Positions 1 to 11,109 of a stretch of DNA of 64,000 bases are shown here, piece by piece. The DNA is taken from positions 753,699,823-753,763,822 of the forward strand of contig NC_090438.1 in NCBI RefSeq assembly GCF_031143425.1. Reading direction: 5' to 3'. The notes under the pieces are model-generated. The model was not told where the DNA came from, searched no databases, and worked only from the letters and a program-made list of their open reading frames with translations. The stretch's first letter is position 1; the number at the start of each line of letters is the position of its first letter. Origin of the DNA: Pleurodeles waltl (Eukaryota > Chordata > Amphibia > Caudata > Salamandridae). A program made the position numbers and the translations under genes.

Positions 1-1540
1 GGTGCTGGAAGCGACACTGAGGTAGTCGAAGTGTGTCCCACAGCTTCCCACAAGGGCTGGACTAGTGGGCATCCAATGAGGATGTGGAGAAAATCGCAAT
101 GCGTCTCTGGGCAGCGCCAGAACTTCGAGTGTGGAAGGAGCCCTGCCCTGTGTAACTTCACCGGAGTCCAGTACTAGTCATGGATGATCTTAAAGAGACA
201 GAATTTTAAGCGAGCTTCACGGGTACCCCTATCGAGAGCATCCAGTATGTCTGTCCAGTCTTCTGCATCAAAGGTCTGCTGTAGACGAGCTTGGCATTGC
301 AGGTGTAGTTTTTCCAAGAGAGGCTGCAGGTATTGGTGATGTGTGATGACCTCATAGAAGCCTGACATAACACCTTTGTGCTTCCCCTATGTTTGAAGAT
401 AGGACACCACAGGTGCGGTATGAAGCCCCCAACGGATAATGTCTGTGTTTTGCTGTAGACAATGTTTGAGTTGCAGGTAGAGCCATTCCTGTTGTGGATG
501 GAGATTGAAGTCCTCCTGTAGTGTGGCGAAGGGTTTGATTGCTCCATCCTTTAGGATCTGGGCCAGATGGACAATGCCAACTCCACTCCAGTGCGGCCAA
601 TTAAAAACATATCTCCCTATTCGCAAGCTATTGTTGTTCCATAAAGGGGCCTGGGTGTGTAAGAAGGGGTGATCTCCAAGTAGACGGTGAGCCCTCCTCC
701 ACGCCGCGCATGCTGCCATCAAGATCGGATTCGTTATGCTAGGGGGTGAGGAGGTAGCGCAGTAGAGCCCACCGAGGCCTCCCCCATGGGAAAGCATCGT
801 TCTCTCCACTGATACCCACTGCGGTGACTCCGTCAGTCTATGCAGAAAATTGGCCAATTGTGACAGTTGTAGAGCCAGGGCATAATGCTCCACCAAGGGG
901 AGTCCCATTCCCCCGTGAGAGCGGCGCGCCATTAGTTCAGCTAGTGCAAGTCGTGAGTGCGTGGAGCCCCAAACAAAAGTTCTGATTGCTGCATCAATTG
1001 ATCGTAGTGTGGAAAGAGGCACTTGTAGGGGTAGGAGACTTAAAACGTAGGTGAAGCATGGCACCGTGACCATTCTCACCGCCTGTACCTTGCCCCACGT
1101 GGAAAGGCCCAGGTGGGTCCATTTGTCAAGGTCCAGCCTCATTCGCATAATGTGGGGGGTAAGATTGTCTGCCGCCATGCAATCCAGACCTCGGTTGACC
1201 AATACTCATAGGTATTTGAGGAGTTTCAGAGTCCATTGAAATGGGAAACCGTGGAGAGCAGCCTTTGTTGTCACCTGCGAGAGGGGAAGGGCCTTGCTTT
1301 TGTCCCAGTTTACTCGGTAGCCGGATAGGGGTGCGAAGTCGCCAATGATTTCCAGTAGAGCTGGTAGGGAACTTTCTAGGTCAGTTACGGTGATAAGAAC
1401 ATCGTCGGCATATAAATAGATTATGCAGGTCCCACCCGGCAGGGGTAGACCCACTATCGAGGCAGAGGCACAGATAGCGGCTGCAAGTGGCTCCATCGCC
1501 AGTAAGAGCAAAAGGGGCCTGGGCAGTGGGCAGTGCAGGG
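1..1540 (-). pseudogene. L1 ORF2 reverse transcriptase palm and C-terminal domain, broken
   Basis: Three minus-strand open segments (1,544-1,206; 1,202-387; 368-174) together cover the RT palm to the end of an L1 ORF2. The first holds the box IIYLYADDVLI with both catalytic aspartates, followed by a GYRVNWDKSKALPL stretch typical of L1. A frameshift near 1,203 moves the reading into the second segment, which carries the thumb/C-terminal text with GGMGLPLVEHYALALQLSQL. The final segment and the unstarted sequence below it include a CPLVQPLW-like C-terminal motif. The L1 match begins just before the PLLLLLAME box, so the finger half of the RT is absent at the hairpin repeat. Nonfunctional relic. 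Confidence 0.85.
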
Positions 1541-1848
1541 GCATGGCATGGGCAGTGCAGGGGCCCCCTAACAGGGCCCCATGAAGCTTTTCACTGTCTG
1601 CTTAGCAGACAGTGAAAAGCGCGACGGGTGCAACTGCACCCGTCGCACGCCCGCAACACTGCCGGCTCCATTTGGAGCCGGCTTCTGTGTTGCAGGCCTC
1701 CTTCCCGCTGGGCCGGCGGGCGCTAACATGGTTAGCGCCCGCCGGCCCAGCGGGAAGGTTAGAATGGGGGCAGCGCTATTTTGGCCGCCATGGCGGTTCC
1801 CGCCAGTCTGGCGGCAACCGCCTCCCGCCTGAGTCGGAATGACCCCCT
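1537..1848. repeat. GC-rich hairpin-chain repeat inserted in L1-A
   Basis: At least five inverted repeats follow one another. The stems are 1,586-1,602/1,604-1,620 (17 bp, 1-nt loop), 1,621-1,632/1,635-1,646 (12 bp), 1,661-1,670/1,673-1,682 (10 bp), 1,700-1,727/1,731-1,758 (28 bp perfect, 3-nt loop) and 1,792-1,805/1,809-1,822 (14 bp, one mismatch); a shorter GGGGCCC stem precedes them. The stems are unrelated to one another. The right end reads GTCGGAATGACCCC, which resembles termini I associate with abundant newt Harbinger-like repeats (memory, not a search). Open frames here are by-products of high GC and symmetry. Confidence 0.8.
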
Positions 1849-1849
1849 C

Positions 1850-2300
1850 AATCTGGTCGGGTGTGGATGTCAATTTGGTGGTATATAGTTGTTGGTAGTA
1901 GGATACAAATTAATTGACTATTTCCTCAGGGTATGTGAGTGTCTCTCCTATGCTGATGTTAAGTGCCGGTATGGCTAGGGCTGCAGTTCTCTGGCAGAGT
2001 TGTGCCGACCAACAATCGGCCAGCCTTCTCCCCTTGCTCGTAATGTCTTCCTTGTATGCGTTGTAATGCGTATTTGGCCTGGGAGGTATATAGCTCGTTT
2101 AAGGCCAAGCGGGCGCCTTCCAAGCGCCTACGCATGGGGAGGGACGGATGGTCCATGCATTGCCGCGTCAATTGCCTTATATCAGTTTCCAGAGTCGCTT
2201 GTTGTGCTTTCCTTTCTTTGTTTGCCAATGCCGCGTCTCTCATCATTTGTCCACGTGAGTTAAATACTGCAGCTAAATTTAAGGTGGGCAATATGACATA
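1850..2300 (-). pseudogene. L1 ORF2 EN-RT linker fragment
   Basis: The minus-strand frame from 2,291 to 1,959 encodes about 110 residues rich in charged heptad-like text (RRRLEGARLALNEL, then ALQRIQGRHYEQGEKAGRLL). That is the characteristic stretch between endonuclease and reverse transcriptase in L1 ORF2. Downstream, out of frame, is a YYQQLYTTK-like pre-RT motif near 1,880-1,930. A 5' truncation near 2,300 removes the endonuclease, and the hairpin repeat ends the match near 1,850. Assignment to L1 rests on the linker motif and the co-linear RT on the far side. Confidence 0.75.
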
Positions 2301-3239
2301 GCTTTAAAAAAGGCTAATAGGCTAGATAATAAAAATCTAATGTTTCCATTGAGTCTGTATATCAATTTCCCTACATGAGGGAATGAAGGCAGGGGTTTGT
2401 GTCAGTGTTTTACTTCACTAATGACTGAGCTGAAACACTCATGCACTGCCAAAAAATCTCTGGAATGCACTTCTTAGTCCAAAGAAGACATTTATTATTT
2501 CACTACACAAGGTTCCTAAAAGGAGATTAGCTTGCTGAAAGCACCTGTTTGAAAAGGGTCACAGCAATGAAATGAAATAATGTACAAATGATTCTCCTCT
2601 GCAATATACACAGCAAATATATGTATCTATATTGTAATGAAAACAAATAATGAATTAAAACATATTCATCACCATGAGAAAAGGGCATCACTGCTTCATC
2701 TCCCTCCTACTCAGCATCAGATCACAAGATCTCAGATTCGATCGAGGGGAGGGAGATCAATTATCCTCACGGGAAGGATGGCACACTCCAGCGTCCTAGA
2801 TGGGACTGAGATCTGCAAACACTCTCTGTCCCCGGTCCATCTGGTCTTGGCATCTTATACTTTGAACAAACAAGAAAGCAAAAGTCCAGAACTTTCCCTC
2901 TCCCTGCAGAAGTTTATTTATTCAAAAAATGCTGATTCCTTTAGGCCTGCTTTGAAAATAACACGTCGGGACGTGGCCACAATCCATGGTGATAACCCAA
3001 AACAAGTCCGTTCCCTGCTGTCTTGGTACATTCTTATCAGCCTATGCCCTTGGTGGGGAAAACACAAAGAATAAAAACATGTGCACATTGTACAATGTGG
3101 AAAACTACTGGCAGCTTTTAATGTAGCAGTGTCTAATGCTAAGATAAAGTCAATAGGCAGAATGAAGCTGGTGGTCACTAAAGTGACAGTGTAGTGCTAG
3201 GCTAATTGCAACATGGAGTCAATGGTCAAAACTTGCATA
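2301..3239. other. Unassigned AT-rich spacer
   Basis: I see no family signature here. A 145-codon frame at 2,637-3,074 has no recognisable motif and no supporting context, so I do not call it a gene. Confidence 0.3.
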
Positions 3240-4745
3240 TCATTACAGTCAGTCAGTTGGGGGATGTTTCTGGAGATATCGATATCCATCGGGGCATTCA
3301 ACAGGGTTGTGTATTGGCCCCTCTTTTATTTATACTATATAATATATACAGTATTATATAAATGATTTACATTAATCACTTATTAGCACCACCTGAGATG
3401 TTCCAATAATTGGGGGTAAGCCCGTGCTTGCACTTTTGTACGCAGATGATGCAGTGCTCATGGCGGACTCCAAAGACATTGCATTCTCTTGTTTTTGCTT
3501 TTGTTGATTTCATGTCCTCACTTGATCTTAGAACCAATTTTACAAAATCGCACAACATGTCTTGTGGTACGAAGTACAAAACTTTGTCTACACTGACGGT
3601 TGGGTCCGATTTTTTTGACCAGCAAAAGCACCTTTCCATATTTAGGTGTTATTTTTTCAGCTCAAGGCTCTTGGTCATCCAATATCGTGCATCATACAAG
3701 CAAATCTTCAAAAGTTACAAGGTTGTGTGTAACCTTCCCCAGACGATGGGAGACAGCTCCTTATTGTCACTGCTTCACATTTATAATTCCCAGAGTGTTC
3801 CAATTGCAATGTATGGTGCTGAAGGTTGGGGCATCTCGAATTGTTTTGCAATTCAAAGAGACAAAAATAGACTTCTTTGTAGGTTATTATCCCTCCCTGT
3901 ATCTACTGCTACTTATGTTTGTCATAAAGTGCTTGAGTTGCCATACTTTGAGGACTTGATCTGGTTTCGCCCAGTCGCACTTTGGCTTTGAATTTGGAAA
4001 AACCCTGAGGTATTTGTGACCAAGGAGATAATGGACTGTCTTTCTATGGACAAGGGCTTGCACATTCCTCGGAATCTGAACTAATCAGAAGTCTAGCATG
4101 GAGGTAGCCAAATACTTGGACTTAAGGGAGTTCTATTACTCCAGTAATTATATTTGGTGTGTCCACAATAGGTGGGGACGTTTCCCGCTTTTCCGCTTTA
4201 TATCTGACACTCTGAAGTATTTGCGCTGTTTACCTTTGGGGTATTTAAATAATTTTGAGCTTATACTATGCCCATGTGACAACATCTCTAGACAAATAAA
4301 GCTCCATTTTACTTTTTTCTGTAAATTTTTTATGCGGCTTACTAAAATGTTTTTAATACCGCTTTTAAGAAAGTACCATACTGATCTTAGATCATGCAGG
4401 ATCATGTTTAGGTTTTTATTGCTTTTAGAAAATGGGGAGATAATTTGTAAAGTTGGCTCATCTTTTAAAGCTGCTGTAAGCTGGTGGAGAACAATGTTTT
4501 GATATTTTCATTGATATTTGTTTTTCCGTGTTTGTGCCCAGGAAATATGTATTATGGTTTTTTAGATGAGTTATTCATTTTGCTGCTGTTCGTATTGCAC
4601 TGTGTATTATTACTAATGCATTTTCTTATTTTATCAAGATTCCATATATAATTATAATAATTTGTTATCTTGTTTTAAGTGTGTATAACTTTCATTGTTG
4701 CAAATAAGCTACCGAATACAGTTTTAAAATGAATAAATGAATGTA
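3240..4745 (+). pseudogene. LINE-J non-LTR retrotransposon fragment (RT palm to 3' end)
   Basis: The segment opens with a GIQQGCVLAPLLF box (about 3,285-3,330). After AT-rich inserted sequence comes LLYADD near 3,435, the catalytic RT aspartates. From 3,520 the frame moves into thumb and C-terminal sequence whose PIAMYGAEGW, RLLCRLLSLP and LPYFEDL motifs parallel PIGTYGAGVW, RVLCLPRL and LGYLEEWVG in the better copy at 32,380-37,175. A cysteine/histidine-poor tail follows to 4,502, and the element ends near 4,745 in an AATAAATGAATG-type 3' end. The N-terminal half (EN, RT fingers) is missing, with several stops and frameshifts. I infer the Jockey/I/CR1 supergroup; the exact clade is unresolved. 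Confidence 0.65.
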
Positions 4746-6174
4746 TTATTTACTCATTGTGAATTTAAAGTTCGCAGCATTATCCCAAAGGTAGTGTTTT
4801 TTTTTATCCAGGTGACACCTGCAGACACATTTGCCGGTATATGAGCCTCATAAAATAGGACAAAACCACACAAATACAGTTGAAATATCAAATTGTCAAT
4901 TATGGCAATTCAACAAAAACAATGTATTGTTTAGCGCAGAGCTCTTGTTAGGTCTGATTAACAGGCCCTAATTACAGGAGAGGTCAAACACCAGACGCCC
5001 AGAGTATAAAGATGAAAAAGAAAATTAGGTAAACAGCACAAAGATGTAGTTTTGCGAAGACATTGTTTAGCCACTTCTATTCTTTCAAATACGTAGACAC
5101 ACTGAAAGTTTATGATCTAAGTTCACCCAGGCAGTGTCTTTATTGTGCATGCCCATTAACAATTTTTCCTGATGCTATTCTAGGTAAGGAGGCAAGGTGA
5201 GAGAGTGTTAATCTGTCCTCCACTATTCCCTTTGACACCTAGTGACAGCCAGTACACAGTACCTAAGACTCAGTTTCCCTTTCTGTAGCAGCACAAATGC
5301 ATGGAACTTGGTGTGCCTCTCAAGTCCCAGGAAAGCTCTAGAACCCAGAATGGGTAAAATCAGAGCACAGCTTTGTTTCAAAAGCAAGGCTACAAACTTA
5401 CTCCAAGTGAATTTTCCAGCTTGCTTAGGAAGTAAGAAAACCATGTGTGAATGCCGATTCGCTGCGTCAATTGACAGTTTTGTTAATTAGGTCTCAAATT
5501 CCCTTTTATGGATATTAGAAATATTTGAAAGGAGCACCAGAAATGTTTTATAGTGTAATGCTTTGATCATGCAGACAGCCCAATATTTCCTGACCTTGTG
5601 ACAGTTTCTCTGCATGGGCGACCAGAGTGCCAGGATTGCTCAGTGAGTTAAGTGTCTGTGTCTGAGTCAATTGTGCAAGTTGAAATTCTTGTGTTTAAAT
5701 ACCAGTGGGTCACTTGACTTCACATATTTTACCTGTTGCAAGGTGACCTAATAAATCATACCGGGTCAACAAAATACTTAGAAAATATTGAAGACTGGTG
5801 AATGCTTACATTATCGAAGTGTGGACTACAGCTTAATGTGCGGTAACATCCTTTTATTACGTCTGCACCCTTTGTCCTGCCTTCGCGTGAGTAGCATGCA
5901 GTATGATACATTCATGGCATCTCTAAATGGGTCCACAAATAGCTATGTACTCTAAATGTATCTCTAATAAACCAAACAAACAGTGGACAACGGGTCCAAA
6001 AATAAAATAAACCAGTCAAATTCCAGTGAATCCCACCCAGGTGGTGAAGAACTCTAATCCTGTACTCTGGCTCTAAGGGGGGCAAAACACTTTTCAGTGT
6101 CTAACCGTTTCCTCCAATGACCACTTACACAAGAATATGCGGGTCAATGGTGCCAAAGGAGAATGAGAATTTTT
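4746..6174. other. Spacer with one possible SINE
   Basis: Mostly unassigned AT-rich sequence. The only structure I can argue for is a tRNA-like stretch near 5,615-5,765. The frames at 5,223-5,490 on both strands lack motifs and look accidental. Confidence 0.3.
5615..5765 (+). repeat. Possible tRNA-derived SINE
   Basis: A run with CTCAGTGAGTTAAG (A-box-like), followed about 45 bp later by GTGTTTAAATACC (degenerate B-box), has the spacing of an internal Pol III promoter in a tRNA-headed SINE. The B-box departs from GGTTCGANTCC, and I see no clear tail or target duplication. It is a candidate only. Confidence 0.3.
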
Positions 6175-7720
6175 ATTTATTTAAATAATTTTTTTATTAT
6201 GAATTTCTGTTTTACAAAAACTTTATAGCTACATCAATTACTGCATGGCATCAAGGTAAAAGGGGAGGAACAAATCCCCACCGATTATCAGCAGGTCAGG
6301 TTACAAAATATTGTGCTCATTAATAGGAACCGAAATATATAACAGGGCAGAGTATTTTGTGGTCACATTCACAGATCGTTTGGTGAGTAAAAGAGTATAC
6401 ATCTCCATTGAGATGAACAAGAACAGTTACAACAATGATAAATGTGGTGGGTCTGGTCCCAATAAGTAGTGGATGTGTGTAGGAGCATCCCATAGCATGT
6501 GGATGTAGTGGTTGTGCTTTTGGTGGTAAATTGCCACATCAATTGGTGGAGAGGGGAATAAAGAGGGGGAAGGGGAAGATGAAGGTGTAAGCGTCAGCTA
6601 GGAGGGGTCCTAAGTGTAAGCGCATCCGTGATCTTACATTGATAAAGAAGTATAGATTCGTATAAGGTGATCTAGTGTCATCGTTTATACAGTCCCTGAC
6701 GGAGAGGACAACCTCATGCCATAATGATGCAATGGGATGCTTTCGGAGCCCTTTGGCTTTCTCATGCCATAAAGCTGTAGATTCTGCATCAGCATGCCAT
6801 TGCACTTGTCATTGGTTTGGGGGCCTTTTCGGTGATAAGGAAGGCCAGGTTGAGGAATCTAGTCATGGTTCGACCCTTCTTAGGTCAGCAAAAGAGCCCC
6901 AGTAGCTAACACTCCAGTTTGTTCAAGACTGGGCAACTCATGGTTGCTGAGAGGGTAAAGCAAAGAGAGTCTCAGATGGAAATCCCAAAATATATGTTTG
7001 ATGTCTGTGTGCATGGCAGAACAGAATGGACAAGGTGAAGTAGCCGTTGCATAGATCATACTAAGCCGCTCTGGGTTGAGGTAGGCATGGTGGCTTATGT
7101 TATGTTAGATGTCTTGAAATCTGGTGGTGTGAGAGACTTTATGAGAGAGGGACATTTTGCGTGAAGTGGGGTCTCTGGTAAATCTCCCACTGTGCTCACA
7201 GACAGGCTGTGAGGGTGGTGTCTGGTCTGGAATGTCTCAGACTAGCCAAGTGATGAGTTGCTTTCCAGAGTCAATTGAGTATAGTACTCGAGTAAGGGGG
7301 GGTGTGGGCCCACACACATCATCCTTGCATTTTGTCATATTCTCCCTACCTTCCCCAGTGTAGACTGACTGAAACTGTGTGTGCTCTGCAAGGGACTCTC
7401 AACTGGATAGGGTGTTATGGAGGGAGTTCTTTTTAGAATCCTACATAGCTGTCATGTACAATGCACACCAACTGACTGGAGGCACGGGCTGGCTGACTTT
7501 AGGGATGAAAAGCTGAGATAGCAGCTGGAAAGCCAGCGGGCTGGCAATTGAAGTCGCACCAATAAGTAATAGTGCTCAAAGTTTAGTGGTCCAAGGCCTC
7601 TCAGTTCCGTCTGAAGTTTGAGCTTGGCTGGAGAAACCCTGCGCCTTTCATTACTCCACATATAGTTGCCCAGTATGGTATTCAGAGTACAGATGTCAGT
7701 GAGGGCCCAATGTTTGAGCC
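6175..7720 (-). pseudogene. L1 ORF2 C-terminal region and 3' end (copy L1-B, distal block)
   Basis: Minus-strand text from about 7,715 includes LGNYMWSNERRRV, then LRGLGPLNFEHYYLLVRLQLPARWL, the well-known L1 ORF2 post-RT pattern (W-N/K-R...GGL.LPNF..Y..A.QL...W). Less conserved C-terminal sequence continues to about 6,540. The + strand T-rich run at 6,165-6,200 would be the A-rich 3' end. The pairing partner is the EN/ORF1 block at 9,235-11,060 on the same strand. The RT between them is missing and is replaced by unrelated sequence. Confidence 0.7.
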
Positions 7721-9234
7721 ACTGTTAGAAATAGTTAGCAGTGCTAGTCGTGGATGTGTGTGTTCGAGTGGAGGGTGGAATAAATCGGGCAGGACATCCA
7801 GCACACAATTAAACCTCTCTTTCCCATAACACAAGGAAAGTGAGCCCATCGTGTGAACTGCAGCGAGAGGTCTGAGAGAAATTGAGATTGCCCTGTGTTT
7901 AGGGAGTACAGACTCCTGTGAGAGTGTGAATTTTCTAATATGTTTATTAATGATTTTCATACTAAAAATGTGTAATGAATTAACGTGCAAAACGAGAGAC
8001 TTTGGAAATGTACGTTTTTCTGTTCTTGGTTGAGCAAAATAATATTCAGACGCTGTGGTTATTTTCTGTGATTCAAAACTTTCATAAAAGTGTCTTCGAA
8101 GTTTCTGTAGATGTGCCCGCAGCTACCCCGAGTGGGTTGCAGCATTATGTCTCACAAGGTCATGTCTTAACCAAGCACTGCATAAGCTGAAATGTTCTGT
8201 TGTTTGAGAATGTTACTAATATCTGGTCTTTCCTCGAGGATGGAAGTGGATTGAAACAGTAAAAGGTTCTTCCTGAGGCAAGATATTCGAGAGGCGGTGA
8301 AACAGTGCAGCTACAGATGAGACGGAAGATTTATTCTTGAAGAAAATGTTATAGTTAGCGTAGATTTGTTGTGTTTTAGGTCATCAATTTAGTTGTTGAT
8401 TGGCTGAAATGAAACCACCCCATAGACTGACCAATCAGGTGCTTATTAGAGTTTAGTATAACAACCCGGGTAGAAATCTCTGAGGGGGATTGGAGTATTA
8501 ACTGATTGATTATAGCAGATGAGGTTTGAGTTTGATGGTTCGAGACCTGTTAGCTGTAGCTGTCGTTAGGCCCAAATCTTCTGATGACATAACTGATGGT
8601 GTCCTCAGGCTGAAGCAAGCCATTTGCTGTTTCTGCTTTTATCTTTGGTAACGTATGTCACTGGAATGTGAATTGTGTCTCTTTTGCTTTCTAGGTACCA
8701 GCTGCAACTTATGGTTTTATTGCTGCACATTAATAACATTTTTCTATAATTAATTGTGTTACTAAATTCTTTTCACATGAAGCCCAACATGTTGATGCTA
8801 ATCTGTGGTTAGTGAGGGAACTAATTTGAAATGATCATGACATATTTTGAAATCATTTGATGCTGAACTAATGTATACTTTACCACTATTACCAGTTTTT
8901 GTAATATTAATAAGTGTGATACTTTTAGAGATAATTTGTTTGATTGTCTTAATCAAATTGAGAAATATACGACGCTTCAATCAACCGCTATTGATCCTAT
9001 ATGCTTATCATTTGTGTTTGAGTGTTATTTTCGTGACATTAGCATTGTTAATAGGGAAATAAATCTATGAATTCTTCTTAATAAACTGGTATGGTTATTG
9101 ATTGAAGTTTGATATATTGATTGTCATTAGCTTTTGTGGATACTCACAACGTTCATTGATGACATCCCCTCAAACCTATGTCGCTTCTCTCCATCATCCT
9201 CTAGGGCATAATCCACTATTCACTGTAGATAATA
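7721..9234. other. Foreign 1.5-kb block separating the two parts of L1-B
   Basis: L1 homology stops near 7,720 and resumes near 9,235. The interval has a CCAAT motif near 8,439, a pyrimidine tract ending in CTTTCTAG near 8,690 that resembles a splice acceptor, a short hydrophobic ORF (8,871-9,062) and AATAAA at its stop codon. I cannot assign it to a family. It could be an old insertion, or filler left after a deletion of the RT. Confidence 0.4.
8871..9062 (+). CDS. Unrecognised small hydrophobic ORF, two predicted membrane segments
   Basis: From the first ATG at 8,871 the frame encodes about 63 residues; it is open upstream to a TTG at 8,847. Two strongly hydrophobic stretches (LPLLPVFVILISVILLEIIC and a later LLILYAYHLCLSVIFVTLAL) flank a basic linker KLRNIRRFNQ, so it would form a two-helix hairpin membrane protein. 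The TAA stop lies inside an AAATAAA that could serve as a polyadenylation signal. No family is recognised. High A+T makes hydrophobic codons common, so chance is a serious alternative. Confidence 0.2.
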   Translation: MYTLPLLPVFVILISVILLEIICLIVLIKLRNIRRFNQPLLILYAYHLCLSVIFVTLALLIGK

Positions 9235-9600
9235 GGTAGGATTCGAGGCGCGTTTGCACTCCCTAGTAGGATTGCAGTGCTGTCTAGAGTGCCATCCACT
9301 AAGACATAGTGCTTCTCAGTGTTTGTTTCTGTAGATATGCATTTAAAGGGGACAGCAAGCCTAATCCATAGGAGCACCCCCCTTGTGTAGCTGGAGTAGT
9401 CAATGCAGTAATACAGGCCTCTCCAAAGCTTTTGAAGCTTGGGTTCCTTGTTCCCGGTGAGGTGTGTCTCCTGTAAGAACGTGATATGTGTGCCTCTGCA
9501 TTTGATGAAGGCATGAATATCACACAGTTTCTTGGCAGAGCATCAACTGTGCCATAATTCTCGGTGGGGTGCAAGGATGGAGGCAGACCGCAGTGCACAA
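9235..9600 (-). pseudogene. L1 ORF2 endonuclease fragment (L1-B)
   Basis: The minus-strand reading from about 9,545 gives the sequence THITFLQETHLTG, the APE-endonuclease motif with its catalytic glutamate (QETH), then a GVLLWIRLAVPF strand and a VDGTLDSTAILL strand, all in the L1 EN order. The match ends abruptly near 9,235, before the GDFN and SDH motifs, so the enzyme is truncated. It lies about 0.9 kb downstream of the ORF1 remnant in the same orientation. Confidence 0.7.
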
Positions 9601-10424
9601 CAAGGGGGACTGCCGCGATCCTTGGCAGATTGCAGCGCAAGACTTGTACGTGTTGTGTAGATGTGCATAGGGACCAGACCTGACAATACAGACTTCCCAA
9701 ATCCCCACACCAGGGCGCGGGTCAAAGTCTGGCCGCCCATAAAAAATACTGTCACAACACAATAACAATTGAAATGAAAGAACCACTAAAAACTAAGGGA
9801 TAGGGCATCAATGGATGTAATTGTTCAACAGGGAGTCTTTAAAGGCCCCTCAACGGGATATATTTGAAAGGAAAAGAGGGCTGATTGTCATTAGTGCCTG
9901 CTCAGTCAGAGGAGTCTCAGGGAGTGATCAGGTCGATGTCGAGATGACAGTTCTGTGGGGAAGGGGGAAGGTGAGTAAGGTCCCACTTGGAGACAGGGAA
10001 GCCAGTTGTCATGCATCATGGCTCATAACAGTGACAGCGGACAATAGAAACACAGCAGGAGGAGTTCCAAGGGAGCATTATATACCAAGGCAAATATGGG
10101 CTATGGCAAAGTAAGTCATAATTATTCATATGGAGGGGTAGAGCAGCCTCAGTCAGAGAAAGGGGACCACTGTCTCAGCAAGGGAAGAAGAGTGCAATTA
10201 TGCATGCCACATTTATCCGCAGCAGGCTCGAAGGCAACTCATATTCATTTAATTTTTTGTTGTCAGCAGTTTGTGGTGTGATCGTAGGTATTATAAAAAA
10301 GGGAGGTCATCTACAAGCTGAGGGAGTCCTTGTCTGAGGCAGAGTCAACAGATTCATCTGGTGTCAGGATGAGCTCTGGATCGGGCAGGTGAGACACAGT
10401 AGATAAATCTGCTACCCTGTCCAA
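9601..10424 (-). other. L1-B ORF1-ORF2 spacer and decayed EN start
   Basis: The sequence between the ORF1 C-terminus and the recognisable endonuclease is full of stops in all frames. It probably holds the remains of the ORF1 tail and the ORF2 start. Short frames at 9,520-9,786 (minus) and 9,821-10,114 (plus) show no motif. Confidence 0.4.
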
Positions 10425-11055
10425 CTACAAATGATGTGGCGTGGGAGCGTTAAGAACAGATTTGTCAGGGAGGCCTGAACTGGTCCCTATTCCCCCCCAC
10501 TGTGTGAACTGTGTCAAGCACTCTCTGCAGTCGTGTGTCGGTTTTGGTGCTGTTCCACCCATTCCCAAGCGCCTCCTGGGTCCATAAAGAAGTATGTGCG
10601 GATCAGCTATGATTTTCAATTTAGCAGGAAACAGCAGGGAGTATTTGTAGCCAGTTTCTCTCAGTTTCCCTCCGCTTGCACTTGATGCCCAAGAAAGAAG
10701 AGCAGTGGCATTGGTCTGCGATCTGTAGACCGGAAAAATCATGATATGGGTGTTGTTGTAGGACAGTCAGCCTCCCAGTCTATCCACATGTAGGATCATG
10801 TTTTTGTCCTTGAAGTTCAGGATCTTGGCAACCATAGGTTAGGGGTGCTCCCAGTGGGGGCCGCCGGGCAGGCACTTGTCGGGCACAGTACCCAGCAAAA
10901 AAGGAAGAAAGGCCATAGGTAGGATCCAGGTAGAGAGAGACAGTTCTCCATGAATGACAAGGGGTTTGTGCCCTTTGGGAGGCCAACAATACAGATGTAA
11001 TTCCCTCAGGGTCATCCCTCTGTGACTTCCACCCATCTCTCCAAGAAACATATGT
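10425..11055 (-). pseudogene. L1 ORF1 remnant (L1-B)
   Basis: The minus strand carries, in order, the end of the coiled coil/start of the RRM (about 11,050-10,980, with an LHLYCWPPKG/IVGLPKG-like turn), a PARRPPLGAP segment typical of the L1 ORF1 RRM, and the C-terminal domain (10,690-10,560) with YKYSLLFPAKLKI. The last motif is close to the SLLYPAKLRV signature of vertebrate L1 ORF1p, an RNA-binding trimeric chaperone. At least two frameshifts separate the pieces. No convincing L1 sequence is visible above about 11,110. Confidence 0.7.
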
Positions 11056-11109
11056 TATCTACAAGGTCTTGCATTGGTTTTGTGGGTTTCTGGGACTTCA
11101 GCTTTAGAC

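Larger units (their letters stand above)
1..2300 (-). mobile_element. L1-type LINE, ORF2 remnant (copy L1-A)
   Basis: Minus-strand pieces occur in the order expected of an L1 ORF2: the EN-RT linker (about 2,291-1,960), a short pre-RT stretch (1,930-1,850), the RT palm with its YADD box (1,540-1,206), and the long C-terminal region down to position 1. The element is cut at both ends, by the window edge on the 3' side and by a 5' truncation near 2,300. A GC-rich hairpin repeat separates the pre-RT part from the palm. L1 ORF2 normally acts in target-primed reverse transcription; this copy cannot, as it lacks EN and half of the RT. Confidence 0.85.

Noticed and set aside
1568..1873. Overlapping frames on both strands in the hairpin repeat
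   Set aside because: Perfect inverted repeats with high GC remove stops on both strands at once. No codon-use or motif evidence of coding.
2637..3178. Overlapping frames of 145 (+) and 86 (-) codons
   Set aside because: No recognisable domain, no neighbouring element features, and a length reachable by chance in this window.
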